Below are positions 1-5,548 of a DNA stretch of 5,548 nucleotides, piece after piece. This DNA comes from Roseiflexaceae bacterium (GTDB taxonomy: Bacteria > Chloroflexota > Chloroflexia > Chloroflexales > Roseiflexaceae). The DNA is taken from positions 1 through 5,548 of the forward strand of contig CANHPK010000134.1 in assembly GCA_947462525.1 (NCBI GenBank). Reading direction: 5' to 3'. How positions within the stretch are numbered: the stretch's first letter is position 1; each line of letters begins with the position of its first letter. A program made the position numbers and the translations under genes. The notes below the pieces were generated by a model, which did no database searches, was not told the DNA's origin, and saw nothing but the letters and a program-made list of their open reading frames with translations.

Positions 1-708
1 ATCCCCGGCAGCGAATACGTGCCCGCGACGCTCAAAGACGCACAGGGCCGCTGGACATCCGTCACATCGCGCGCCCGGGTCATCATCTACAATACCGACC
101 TGGTCAGCCCGGCCGACGCACCGCAGTCGATGCTGGCGTTGACCGACCCGCGCTGGCGCGGCAACGTGGCGTTCGCCGATGCCAGCAATGGCCCTTTTCA
201 GTCGCAGATCGCCGGCATGATGCACCTGCTGGGCACGCCGGCGACCGACGCATGGGTACGTGCACTCGTCGCCAACAACACGGCGTTTTTGGCGAACGCA
301 ACGGATCTGCGGATGGCCGTCGGGAGCGGCGAATTCGCCATTGGTGTAGCGAATCATTATCACTACGAACTGCAACGCCGCGAAGCAACCAACAATCACG
401 TGGGGGTCGTCTTCCCCGACCAAGGACCTACCCAGATGGGGGTGCTGATGAACACCTCGACCGTCTCGCAGGTCGCGGGGAGCGCGCATCCCGATGCAGC
501 AGCGACCTTCGCGGCGTTTTTGTATGCACCGGCGACCCAGCAATTGTTTGCCGACGTGAACTACGAGTTCCCGGTCGTGCCGGGGGTGCGGATTACCAGC
601 GGTGCCACCCAGCCCGACGATTTTCGCCAGGCTGCAGTGTCGATGGACGTCGTCGCGGCTGATGCCCAAAACGCTGTACTGCTGATGCAAAACGCAGGAA
701 TTCCATAA
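1..708 (+). CDS. Ferric-iron ABC transporter substrate-binding protein, 5'-truncated by the window
   Basis: Exported iron receptor of the FbpA/FutA/IdiA type (extracellular solute-binding family 1) that would deliver Fe3+ to the permease encoded next. The reading frame is open from base 1 (I-P-G-S-E-Y-V...) and ends with TAA at 706-708, giving 235 visible codons. Family members run to roughly 330-350 residues, so about the first third, including any signal peptide, is missing. The GTG at 19 is an internal valine codon and not a start. Visible family landmarks, numbered from the window edge, are GRW...SRARVIIYNTDLV (16-35), LTDPRWRGNVAFA (47-59), the ligand-binding region GEFAIGVANHYHYEL (110-124) and YEFPVVPGV (188-196). 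The NHYHY segment sits where iron-binding members carry a tyrosine pair; here the second tyrosine seems replaced by histidine. The permease starts 3 nt downstream. Family and iron assignment are inferred from motifs; another substrate of the same transporter class cannot be fully excluded. Confidence 0.9.
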   Translation: MPGSEYVPATLKDAQGRWTSVTSRARVIIYNTDLVSPADAPQSMLALTDPRWRGNVAFADASNGPFQSQIAGMMHLLGTPATDAWVRALVANNTAFLANATDLRMAVGSGEFAIGVANHYHYELQRREATNNHVGVVFPDQGPTQMGVLMNTSTVSQVAGSAHPDAAATFAAFLYAPATQQLFADVNYEFPVVPGVRITSGATQPDDFRQAAVSMDVVAADAQNAVLLMQNAGIP

Positions 709-711
709 CGG

Positions 712-2334
712 ATGGCAGCACCGCAACAGCACCCTCAACGGTCGGGTCCCCCGCTGGTCGTCTGGCTGGCTGGGGGATTGGTTGCGGCGTTGGCACTCGT
801 GCCGGTCGTTACCCTCGTGGCCCGTGCCGTGGGCACGGTGCGTTGGCAGCAGCTCCCGCCGGCCATCATCATGGTCCCGGTCCTTACCAACACGCTCTTG
901 TTGGCGCTGATCACGGCGGTACTGAGCGCCCTGATCGGGACGGTACAGGCACTGCTCATCGAGCAATGTGCGTTGTGGGGGCGGCGTGTCTGGCGTGTGT
1001 TGGCGGTCCTGCCGCTGGCCATCCCACCCTATGTGGCCGGTATCTGCGCCCTTGCGGTGTTGCGCCCCCACGGTGCGGGTGAGCAGTGGCTCGTCGCCCA
1101 GGGGTTGATGCGCGCGGGGGCGCTGCCGTTTGGCGCCATCTACGGGCTGGGCAGCACGGCAGTCATCTTGGCATTGTGCCTGTCGCCCTATGTCTACCTG
1201 CCGGTTGCAGCCATCCTGCGCCAAGGCAGCGGGCACCTCACCGAACAGGCACTGTTGGCAGGGGTACGCTGGCCAGCGCGCCTGTGGCATATCACGCTGC
1301 CGATGGTGTTGCCTGCGCTCTTGGGGGGAATGGCGTTGGTGCTCATCTATGCACTCGGCGAGTACGGGTTGCCCTCGTTGCTACGCCTACCGACCTTGAG
1401 CACCGCGATCTATAGTCGCTACGGGGGTGCCATTGACCGCTCGGGGGCGGCGCTGTTCAGCGTGCCCCTGGTCGTGATTTCGGTGGGGATGTTGTGGCTC
1501 GCCGATCGCATCGGTGGCAGCGCACCGCATCACCAGGCCGCACTATGGCGCCCACGGCAGCTCCGCACGCTCGGGCCAGCGACGCATGCAGTCGTGTTGG
1601 CGCTCCTCGGTCTGCTGAGCATCTGCGCCCTCGTCGTGCCGGTTGCCGTGTTGGTCGGCATGAGCAGCCAACCCGCCATCCATGCCGCCGCCCGGCATAT
1701 CAGTAGTGGTCGGTTGGCAGGCATTGCGCTCCAGACCTTTGGGGCAGCAGCACTCGTGGCAAGTATCACGACGCTTATCGCATTGGCACCGCTCCAGTTG
1801 ATGCGGACCGGTGGGCGTGCCGGCCGTTTGATTGGGCGCCTGAGTCAATCTGGCAGTGCAATGCCGGGCATTGTGGTGGCCCTGAGCATCGTCATCGTGG
1901 TACAGGGCGGGGTGCCATGGCTGGTCGGGGGGATGGTGCCCCTGGTGTTGGCGTACATCATCCGGTCGATTCCCCAAGCAATCCAGAGTTTTGCGGCGGC
2001 ATTTGCCGCCATCCCACCGGTCTATACCGAGGCTGGGCGGGCGATGGGGGCCACTGGTCCGCGGGTGTTTTGGCGCATCCTGGTGCCTCTGGCAGGGCCT
2101 GGATTACGCGCCGGTTGGGCACTGTTGTGTCTGGGGATCCTCAAAGAGTTGCCGGCAACGTTGCTCCTCAAGCCCGTCGGCTTTGATACACTAGCAATAC
2201 GGATATGGATGTCGACGAGTGACGGGCTCTACGGTGCAGCGGCACTCCCCGCACTGGTGTTGATTGCCGGTGCACTCGTGCCGGTGAGTATGATTTTGCA
2301 GAGTTTTTTCCATCACGAACGCACACAAGGGTAA
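712..2334 (+). CDS. Iron(III) ABC transporter permease, two fused membrane domains (FbpB-like)
   Basis: Inner-membrane channel of the iron importer, 540 residues, the usual size for FbpB-type permeases in which two permease domains are fused in one chain. About twelve hydrophobic segments can be seen, near residues 14-40, 57-82, 93-118, 140-168, 195-222, 246-266, 290-316, 335-360, 381-399, 404-420, 455-480 and 506-532. Each half carries a cytoplasmic EAA-type loop that would contact the ATPase: EQALLAGVRWPARLWHITLP (178-197) and EAGRAMGATGPRVFWRILVP (440-459), both with the conserved glycine (G184, G446). The ATG at 712 lies 3 nt after the binding-protein stop and has AGGAA at 696-700 as a plausible ribosome site. 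It ends 3 nt before the ATPase, so the genes are translationally tightly packed. The related thiamine and phosphonate permeases share this architecture, so substrate is inferred from the adjacent binding protein. Confidence 0.93.
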   Translation: MAAPQQHPQRSGPPLVVWLAGGLVAALALVPVVTLVARAVGTVRWQQLPPAIIMVPVLTNTLLLALITAVLSALIGTVQALLIEQCALWGRRVWRVLAVLPLAIPPYVAGICALAVLRPHGAGEQWLVAQGLMRAGALPFGAIYGLGSTAVILALCLSPYVYLPVAAILRQGSGHLTEQALLAGVRWPARLWHITLPMVLPALLGGMALVLIYALGEYGLPSLLRLPTLSTAIYSRYGGAIDRSGAALFSVPLVVISVGMLWLADRIGGSAPHHQAALWRPRQLRTLGPATHAVVLALLGLLSICALVVPVAVLVGMSSQPAIHAAARHISSGRLAGIALQTFGAAALVASITTLIALAPLQLMRTGGRAGRLIGRLSQSGSAMPGIVVALSIVIVVQGGVPWLVGGMVPLVLAYIIRSIPQAIQSFAAAFAAIPPVYTEAGRAMGATGPRVFWRILVPLAGPGLRAGWALLCLGILKELPATLLLKPVGFDTLAIRIWMSTSDGLYGAAALPALVLIAGALVPVSMILQSFFHHERTQG

Positions 2335-2337
2335 GCT

Positions 2338-3414
2338 ATGGAACCACTGATACGACTCAGCGCCGTGACACGGCATCCGCCCACTGCCCGGCACCCGATT
2401 GTGCGCGATATGCATCTCGACCTCTACCCTGCCGAAGTGTTGGTCTTGTTGGGACCGAGCGGTTCGGGCAAAACGACCACCTTGCGGTTGATTGCCGGGC
2501 TCGAATTGCCCGAATCGGGCGATATCACCATCCGCGGGGTCCGTGCCGGGCGCACTATGCCCCCCGAGGCGCGCCGCGTCGGCATGGTCTTTCAAGATTA
2601 TGCGCTGTTCCCGCATATGACCGTGCTCGAGAATGTCCGCTTTGCACTACACGCCACCCCCAAAGCCCAGCAAGTCGCTCTGGCGACGGCCGCTATCGAC
2701 CAGGTCGGCTTGGCAGGGCTCGAGCAGCGCCTGCCCCACCAACTGTCGGGCGGCCAACAACAACGGGTCGCAATTGCCCGGGCACTCGCACCACAGCCAT
2801 CGGTGATTTTGCTCGACGAACCGTTCAGCAACCTCGACACCGCCATCCGCGATCGGATCCGGGCCGAGTTGCGGGCGATTTTGCGCGGGACCAACACGGC
2901 GGCCATCATCGTCACCCACGACCAGAGCGAGGCGTTGGCGATTGCGGACCGGATTGCCCTGCTCCACGAGGGTATTCTTCACCAAATCGGTACCCCCGAG
3001 GCGCTCTACAGTCAACCGTTGACCCGCTTTGCTGCCCGGTTTATGGGGCCAGCCGACTTCCTCCCCATCGATGCACAGGCAAACACCGCACTCGGGCGCG
3101 TCGTGCCCGATGCCCAGATGCCGCCCATCACTGCCCGCATGCACGTCATGATTCGGCACGACGATGTGGCCATCACCATGGGCGGGCCCGCCACCAACGC
3201 CGTCATCACGGACCGTTTGTACGAAGGGCCGCAGTATCGCTACCAATGCATGCTCGACGACGGAACGGCGATCCAATGCCGCAGCAGTCACGAGACGAAA
3301 TACGACATTGGTCAACGCGTCGCGCTTTCGTATGCTGCACATCACCCGCTCGTCTGCTTCTCTGACGAAGACGCCTGTGGGATGGTCACCCCGGTGTCTG
3401 CAGCCACTCTCTAG
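2338..3414 (+). CDS. Iron(III) ABC transporter ATP-binding protein (FbpC-like)
   Basis: Cytoplasmic ATPase that dimerises and drives the permease, 358 residues, normal for the FbpC/PotA-like group. All catalytic elements are present: Walker A GPSGSGKT (39-46), Q-loop Q86 in VFQDYALFPHMTVLENV, ABC signature LSGGQQQR (136-143), Walker B VILLDEP (156-162), D-loop NLD (165-167) and switch histidine H194 in THD. After about residue 240 the sequence leaves the nucleotide-binding domain and forms a TOBE-like C-terminal domain of some 110 residues, as is usual in this group; such domains can have regulatory roles. The ATG at 2338 is preceded by AAGGG at 2327-2331 with a 6-nt spacer, and the permease stop is 3 nt upstream, so it is the last gene of the importer operon. 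The family is certain; iron specificity comes from context. Confidence 0.94.
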   Translation: MEPLIRLSAVTRHPPTARHPIVRDMHLDLYPAEVLVLLGPSGSGKTTTLRLIAGLELPESGDITIRGVRAGRTMPPEARRVGMVFQDYALFPHMTVLENVRFALHATPKAQQVALATAAIDQVGLAGLEQRLPHQLSGGQQQRVAIARALAPQPSVILLDEPFSNLDTAIRDRIRAELRAILRGTNTAAIIVTHDQSEALAIADRIALLHEGILHQIGTPEALYSQPLTRFAARFMGPADFLPIDAQANTALGRVVPDAQMPPITARMHVMIRHDDVAITMGGPATNAVITDRLYEGPQYRYQCMLDDGTAIQCRSSHETKYDIGQRVALSYAAHHPLVCFSDEDACGMVTPVSAATL

Positions 3415-3451
3415 CCACCGTACCCGCGCGCAGACCGCAGACGGCACACTT

Positions 3452-3460
3452 TGATACAAT
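3452..3460 (+). promoter_or_regulatory. Extended -10 promoter element upstream of purB
   Basis: TGATACAAT at 3452-3460 combines the TG of an extended -10 with TACAAT, which matches the sigma-70 consensus TATAAT in five of six positions. No good -35 hexamer sits 16-18 nt upstream (3432-3437 reads AGACCG), which is tolerable for extended -10 promoters. Transcription would begin near 3467, leaving a leader of about 26 nt that still contains the purB ribosome site. It implies purB is transcribed independently of the iron operon. Predicted from sequence only. Confidence 0.5.
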
Positions 3461-3482
3461 ACGAGCTGCAATCAGCAGAGAC

Positions 3483-3486
3483 GAGG
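3483..3486 (+). promoter_or_regulatory. purB ribosome binding site (decides the start)
   Basis: GAGG at 3483-3486 lies 6 nt before the ATG at 3493. An in-frame TTG at 3451 would add 14 residues, but it overlaps the predicted -10 element and the added residues are not part of the family's N-terminus, so the ATG at 3493 is preferred. Confidence 0.65.
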
Positions 3487-3492
3487 CACGGT

Positions 3493-4869
3493 ATGGCAGA
3501 CGCATTGACGGCACTTTCACCACTCGACGGGCGCTACCACGCAGACGTCGCGGTCCTGGCTGGGTATTTCGCCGAGAGTGCATTGATGCGCTATCGCATC
3601 CGCGTCGAAGTCGAATACCTGATCATGCTCTGCAAAGCGCGCCCAGTCTTGGCCGTCGCCAACCTCGAGCCCGCCAAGGTCGACGCCCTGCGCGCGCTCT
3701 ACAAAACCTTCGGTCCCGCAGAGGCAGCCGCCATTGCCGCCATCGACGCACGGGTCAACCACGACGTCAAAGCCATCGAATATTGGCTCCGTGACCGCCT
3801 CGATGCACTCGGGATCGGCCACCTCAAAGAGATGGTGCACTTCGGGCTCACCTCCGAAGACGTCAACAACCTCGCCTATGCACTGATGGTGCGCGAAGCC
3901 CGCGACACCGTGCTGTCACCCGCCATCGGCGAAGTGATGAACCACCTGCACGCCCTCAGCCTCGACGAGGCGCACACCGTCATGCCGGCCCGCACGCATG
4001 GCCAAATCGCCACACCGACGACCTTCGGCAAAGAAATGGCCGTTATTTTGGCGCGTCTGCAACGTGCCCGCGACACCCTCAACCGCATCCCACTGACGGG
4101 CAAACTGACCGGCGCCACCGGTACACTGGCCGCGCACGCAGTCGCCATGCCCGATGTCGATTGGGTGGTATTTGCCCGTGCATTCGTCCGCTCGCTCGAC
4201 CTCGAGCCACTCATGCTGACGACCCAGATCGAGCCCAACGACTCGCTGGCCGAAATCTGCGACGCGATGCGGCGGATCTGCACCATCCTGACCGACATGG
4301 ACCAAGACCTGTGGCGCTATGTGTCGGACGGCTACTTGGTGCAACGCCCCAAGGCAGGCGAAGTCGGCTCGTCGACCATGCCCCACAAGGTCAATCCCAT
4401 CGACTTCGAAAACTCCGAGGGCAACTTGGGCATCGCCGGCGCCTTGCTCGAATTCTTTGCACGCAAACTGCCCGTCTCGCGCCTCCAACGCGATCTGACC
4501 GGCAGTACCGTGTTGCGCAACTTGGGCGTGGCGTTCGGTCACATGGTCATCGGCTGCAAACGGGCCGCCAAAGGCCTGAGCAAAATCAGCACCAACCGCG
4601 ACCTCATGTACCAACACGTCGTCGACCACCCCGAGGTCCTCGCCGAGGCGTATCAGACCATCCTGCGCCGCGCCAATATTAACGAACCCTACGAATTGCT
4701 CAAAACCCTGACCCGCGGCAAATCGACCATCACGCTCGCAGATCTGCATGCGTTTATCGACACCCTGCCGGTCGACGACGCCCTCAAGGCCGAACTCCGT
4801 GCCCTGACCCCCGAACGATACATCGGCGTCGCCCCCAAACTGGCCACGTTGATCGTGCGTAATCAATAG
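3493..4869 (+). CDS. purB: Adenylosuccinate lyase
   Basis: Cytoplasmic enzyme of purine synthesis that removes fumarate from SAICAR to give AICAR and from adenylosuccinate to give AMP; the family works as a homotetramer. From the ATG at 3493 the protein has 458 residues, almost the same as the E. coli enzyme (456), and it resembles that subtype throughout. Landmarks: N-terminal LTALSPLDGRY (5-15), HFGLTSEDVNN (116-126), ARTHGQ (166-171) with the general-acid histidine H169, and the fumarase/aspartase-superfamily signature GSSTMPHKVNP (292-302) with the catalytic serine of the mobile loop at S293/S294, then FENSEGNLG (305-313), RDLTGSTVLRNLG (333-345) and LTRGK (406-410). No key residue is missing. 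It is separated by 78 nt from the iron operon and has its own predicted promoter. Stop TAG is at 4867-4869. The long open frames on the opposite strand here are codon-bias shadows. Confidence 0.97.
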   Translation: MADALTALSPLDGRYHADVAVLAGYFAESALMRYRIRVEVEYLIMLCKARPVLAVANLEPAKVDALRALYKTFGPAEAAAIAAIDARVNHDVKAIEYWLRDRLDALGIGHLKEMVHFGLTSEDVNNLAYALMVREARDTVLSPAIGEVMNHLHALSLDEAHTVMPARTHGQIATPTTFGKEMAVILARLQRARDTLNRIPLTGKLTGATGTLAAHAVAMPDVDWVVFARAFVRSLDLEPLMLTTQIEPNDSLAEICDAMRRICTILTDMDQDLWRYVSDGYLVQRPKAGEVGSSTMPHKVNPIDFENSEGNLGIAGALLEFFARKLPVSRLQRDLTGSTVLRNLGVAFGHMVIGCKRAAKGLSKISTNRDLMYQHVVDHPEVLAEAYQTILRRANINEPYELLKTLTRGKSTITLADLHAFIDTLPVDDALKAELRALTPERYIGVAPKLATLIVRNQ

Positions 4870-4910
4870 ATTATTCATACAAATACGGGTCGATTTTTTG
4901 TAAACTCCAA

Positions 4911-4968
4911 GACGTCTGCGCGGGTGGTTTTGTTCCATCTGGCGAAAACTCGTCACCCCGCAGGCGTC
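4911..4968. repeat. Long imperfect inverted repeat / hairpin downstream of purB
   Basis: Left arm 4911-4926 (GACGTCTGCGCGGGTG) pairs with right arm 4954-4968 (CACCCCGCAGGCGTC) in 15 base pairs, with one G-U wobble (4915-4964) and one bulged C (4921). Inside, GTTTT (4927-4931) pairs with AAAAC (4945-4949), separated from the outer stem by a one-sided 4-nt bulge (4950-4953) and closing a 13-nt loop. No T run follows the stem directly on either strand, so it is not a canonical intrinsic terminator. It could be an atypical 3'-end structure of purB mRNA, a small structured RNA, or a dispersed palindromic element. Confidence 0.7.
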
Positions 4969-5050
4969 CGCAGTCAGTCAGGCACCGTGGCATGGATGTG
5001 CTACTCCTCACCAAAAAATCATGGTCAGAATGCAGTATGTACTTGTTGTC

Positions 5051-5104
5051 TGATACATAAACCCAGCGAAATACGCCCAACACGGCCACGACGGGGAACA
5101 TAAT
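5051..5104 (+). promoter_or_regulatory. Candidate promoter elements upstream of the exported-protein gene
   Basis: Two possible -10 elements precede the gene at 5163. One is TGATACATA at 5051-5059, an extended -10-like string resembling the one before purB; the other is CATAAT at 5099-5104, matching five of six consensus bases. Neither has a recognisable -35 hexamer at the right distance. The second would start a leader of about 50 nt. Weak, sequence-only prediction. Confidence 0.25.
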
Positions 5105-5152
5105 CTAGCTCGTATGCGTCTTTTGTGCACGAGGGTTACTCGCTCACACGAC

Positions 5153-5158
5153 GGAGGA
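5153..5158 (+). promoter_or_regulatory. Strong Shine-Dalgarno site of the exported-protein gene
   Basis: GGAGGA at 5153-5158, about 5 nt before the ATG at 5163, is the best ribosome site in the window. It selects the 5163 frame over the overlapping 66-codon frame that opens at 5114, which has no such site. Confidence 0.75.
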
Positions 5159-5162
5159 AATC

Positions 5163-5548
5163 ATGAAACGAATCTTAACAATCATGGCCATCATCGCAGC
5201 GTTGCTGCCGACCATCGCACTCGCTTCGCCGAGTCGCCCCGGCGATCGTGGCGAAAGTGGCGGGAGCTCGCGTGTATTGACCATCAAAAAACAATCACGC
5301 GATATGTCATTTGAGTCAGCCGACGAGAGCAAACGCATCGAGCTCAAAGTCGACGTACAGGGCGGCGTCAAACCCTACACCTACACCTGGTATCAGGGCA
5401 CACTGGGCGACACCGACACAGCCGTGAGCGCACGCTCCGAGGCCCGCATCCGCATCACCCCCGGCAGCTACACCTACTGGGCACGGGTGACCGATCGCGC
5501 CGGCACCACCGTCGACTCGAACGAAATCGCCGTCGAATTCTTGGTCCC
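5163..5548 (+). CDS. Exported protein with Ig-like/PKD-like domain, 3'-truncated by the window
   Basis: The frame starts at ATG 5163 behind GGAGGA and stays open to the window edge, giving 128 full codons and no stop. Residues 1-21 form a classical Sec signal peptide: basic MKR, hydrophobic core ILTIMAIIAALLPTIAL, and an A-L-A cleavage site before S22. No lipobox cysteine follows, and the visible mature part has no cysteine at all. A short polar, glycine/serine-rich linker (22-36) leads to a beta-rich stretch (about 38-127) with the pattern GGVKPYTYTWYQGTLGDT (67-84), then SYTYWARVTDRAGTTVDSNEIAVEF (102-126). The central tryptophan W76, the YWARVTD strand and the closing strand resemble bacterial Ig-like or PKD-like modules of cell-surface and secreted proteins. 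Such modules are adhesive or spacer domains, and the functional part could lie beyond the edge. Specific function unknown; export is well supported. Confidence 0.85.
   Translation, partial: MKRILTIMAIIAALLPTIALASPSRPGDRGESGGSSRVLTIKKQSRDMSFESADESKRIELKVDVQGGVKPYTYTWYQGTLGDTDTAVSARSEARIRITPGSYTYWARVTDRAGTTVDSNEIAVEFLV

Larger units (their letters stand above)
4870..5162. other. Gene-free intergenic region with structured DNA
   Basis: This 293-base stretch between purB and the exported-protein gene holds no convincing coding sequence and is clearly poorer in GC, with A/T runs, than the flanking genes. It contains a T6 tract at 4894-4899, flanked by a weak A/T stem (TACAAA 4878-4883 with TTTGTA 4897-4902), a long GC-rich hairpin at 4911-4968, a short tandem CAGT (4971-4978), and -10-like hexamers near 5054 and 5099. 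A 76-codon open frame on the minus strand (4871-5101) lacks a ribosome site and any recognisable motif, so it is not called. Confidence 0.7.

Noticed and set aside
793..2285. Identical 14-mer GCACTCGTGCCGGT at 793-806 and 2272-2285 near both ends of the permease gene
   Set aside because: Both copies encode A-L-V-P-V within hydrophobic helices using the organism's preferred codons; most likely convergent codon use and not a functional repeat.
2647..3471. 274-codon open frame on the minus strand opposite the ATPase
   Set aside because: Antisense shadow of a certain ABC ATPase gene; no recognisable domain, and its TTG/ATG start region falls in the purB promoter spacer.
3451..3492. Upstream TTG start adding 14 residues to purB
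   Set aside because: The TTG overlaps the predicted -10 element and would probably not be transcribed; the ATG at 3493 has a good ribosome site and matches the family N-terminus.
3430..3547. Repeated GCAGAC heptamer-scale motif around the purB start
   Set aside because: Copies at 3430, 3437 and beyond are short, irregularly spaced and extend into coding sequence; no known operator pattern fits.
3916..4956. 346-codon open frame on the minus strand opposite purB
   Set aside because: It is a shadow of the GC-rich purB codon pattern: no family motif, low-complexity Gly/Val/Asp/Gln-rich product, and purB itself is unmistakable on the + strand.
4911..4968. Hairpin as an integron attC site or canonical REP element
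   Set aside because: The RYYYAAC/GTTRRRY end motifs of attC are absent, and the GTAG/GGAG tetranucleotide expected 5' of a REP stem is not seen in the right place.
4871..5101. 76-codon minus-strand frame in the purB downstream spacer
   Set aside because: No Shine-Dalgarno site before its ATG, no recognisable motif, and it runs straight through the long hairpin; the region looks non-coding.
5114..5314. 66-codon + strand frame overlapping the exported-protein start
   Set aside because: It has no ribosome site of its own and competes with a frame that has GGAGGA, a signal peptide and a folded-domain pattern.

Overview
This is a GC-rich bacterial chromosomal window in which every supported gene lies on the + strand. 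It holds the 3' part of a ferric-iron ABC importer operon (substrate-binding protein, fused permease, ATPase), then a complete purB (adenylosuccinate lyase), then a gene-free stretch of about 290 bases, then the start of a gene for an exported protein with an Ig-like or PKD-like beta-sandwich domain. No RNA gene, insertion sequence, CRISPR array or replication origin was recognised.

Region by region: 1-708 is the C-terminal part of the binding protein, whose start lies left of the window. It is followed after 3 nt by the permease (712-2334), and after another 3 nt by the ATPase (2338-3414). The tight packing and conserved order (binding protein, two-domain permease, ATPase) show one transcription unit that builds a complete importer: the exported receptor binds Fe3+, the 12-helix permease forms the channel, and the ATPase powers it. 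The promoter and any Fur/DtxR-type operator would lie upstream of base 1 and cannot be seen.

The 78-nt gap 3415-3492 carries an extended -10 promoter element (TGATACAAT, 3452-3460), so purB (3493-4869) probably has its own promoter. It acts in purine synthesis and has no evident functional tie to iron uptake. The gap 4870-5162 is visibly poorer in GC than the genes. It contains a T6 tract and a long, nearly perfect hairpin (4911-4968), plus weak promoter-like hexamers. The last gene (5163 to beyond the right edge) has a strong Shine-Dalgarno sequence, a Sec signal peptide and one partial beta-sandwich domain.

Taxonomy can only be guessed. The high GC content, the iron importer with a fused permease, and an exported protein with a YTWYQGTLGDT-type Ig-like motif would fit Chloroflexota or another high-GC lineage, but nothing here is diagnostic. 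Overall the window looks like ordinary housekeeping and transport DNA. The items most worth a second look are the structured intergenic region, the exported protein that runs off the edge, and an altered tyrosine pair in the iron-binding protein. I see no convincing sign of a novel multi-gene system.
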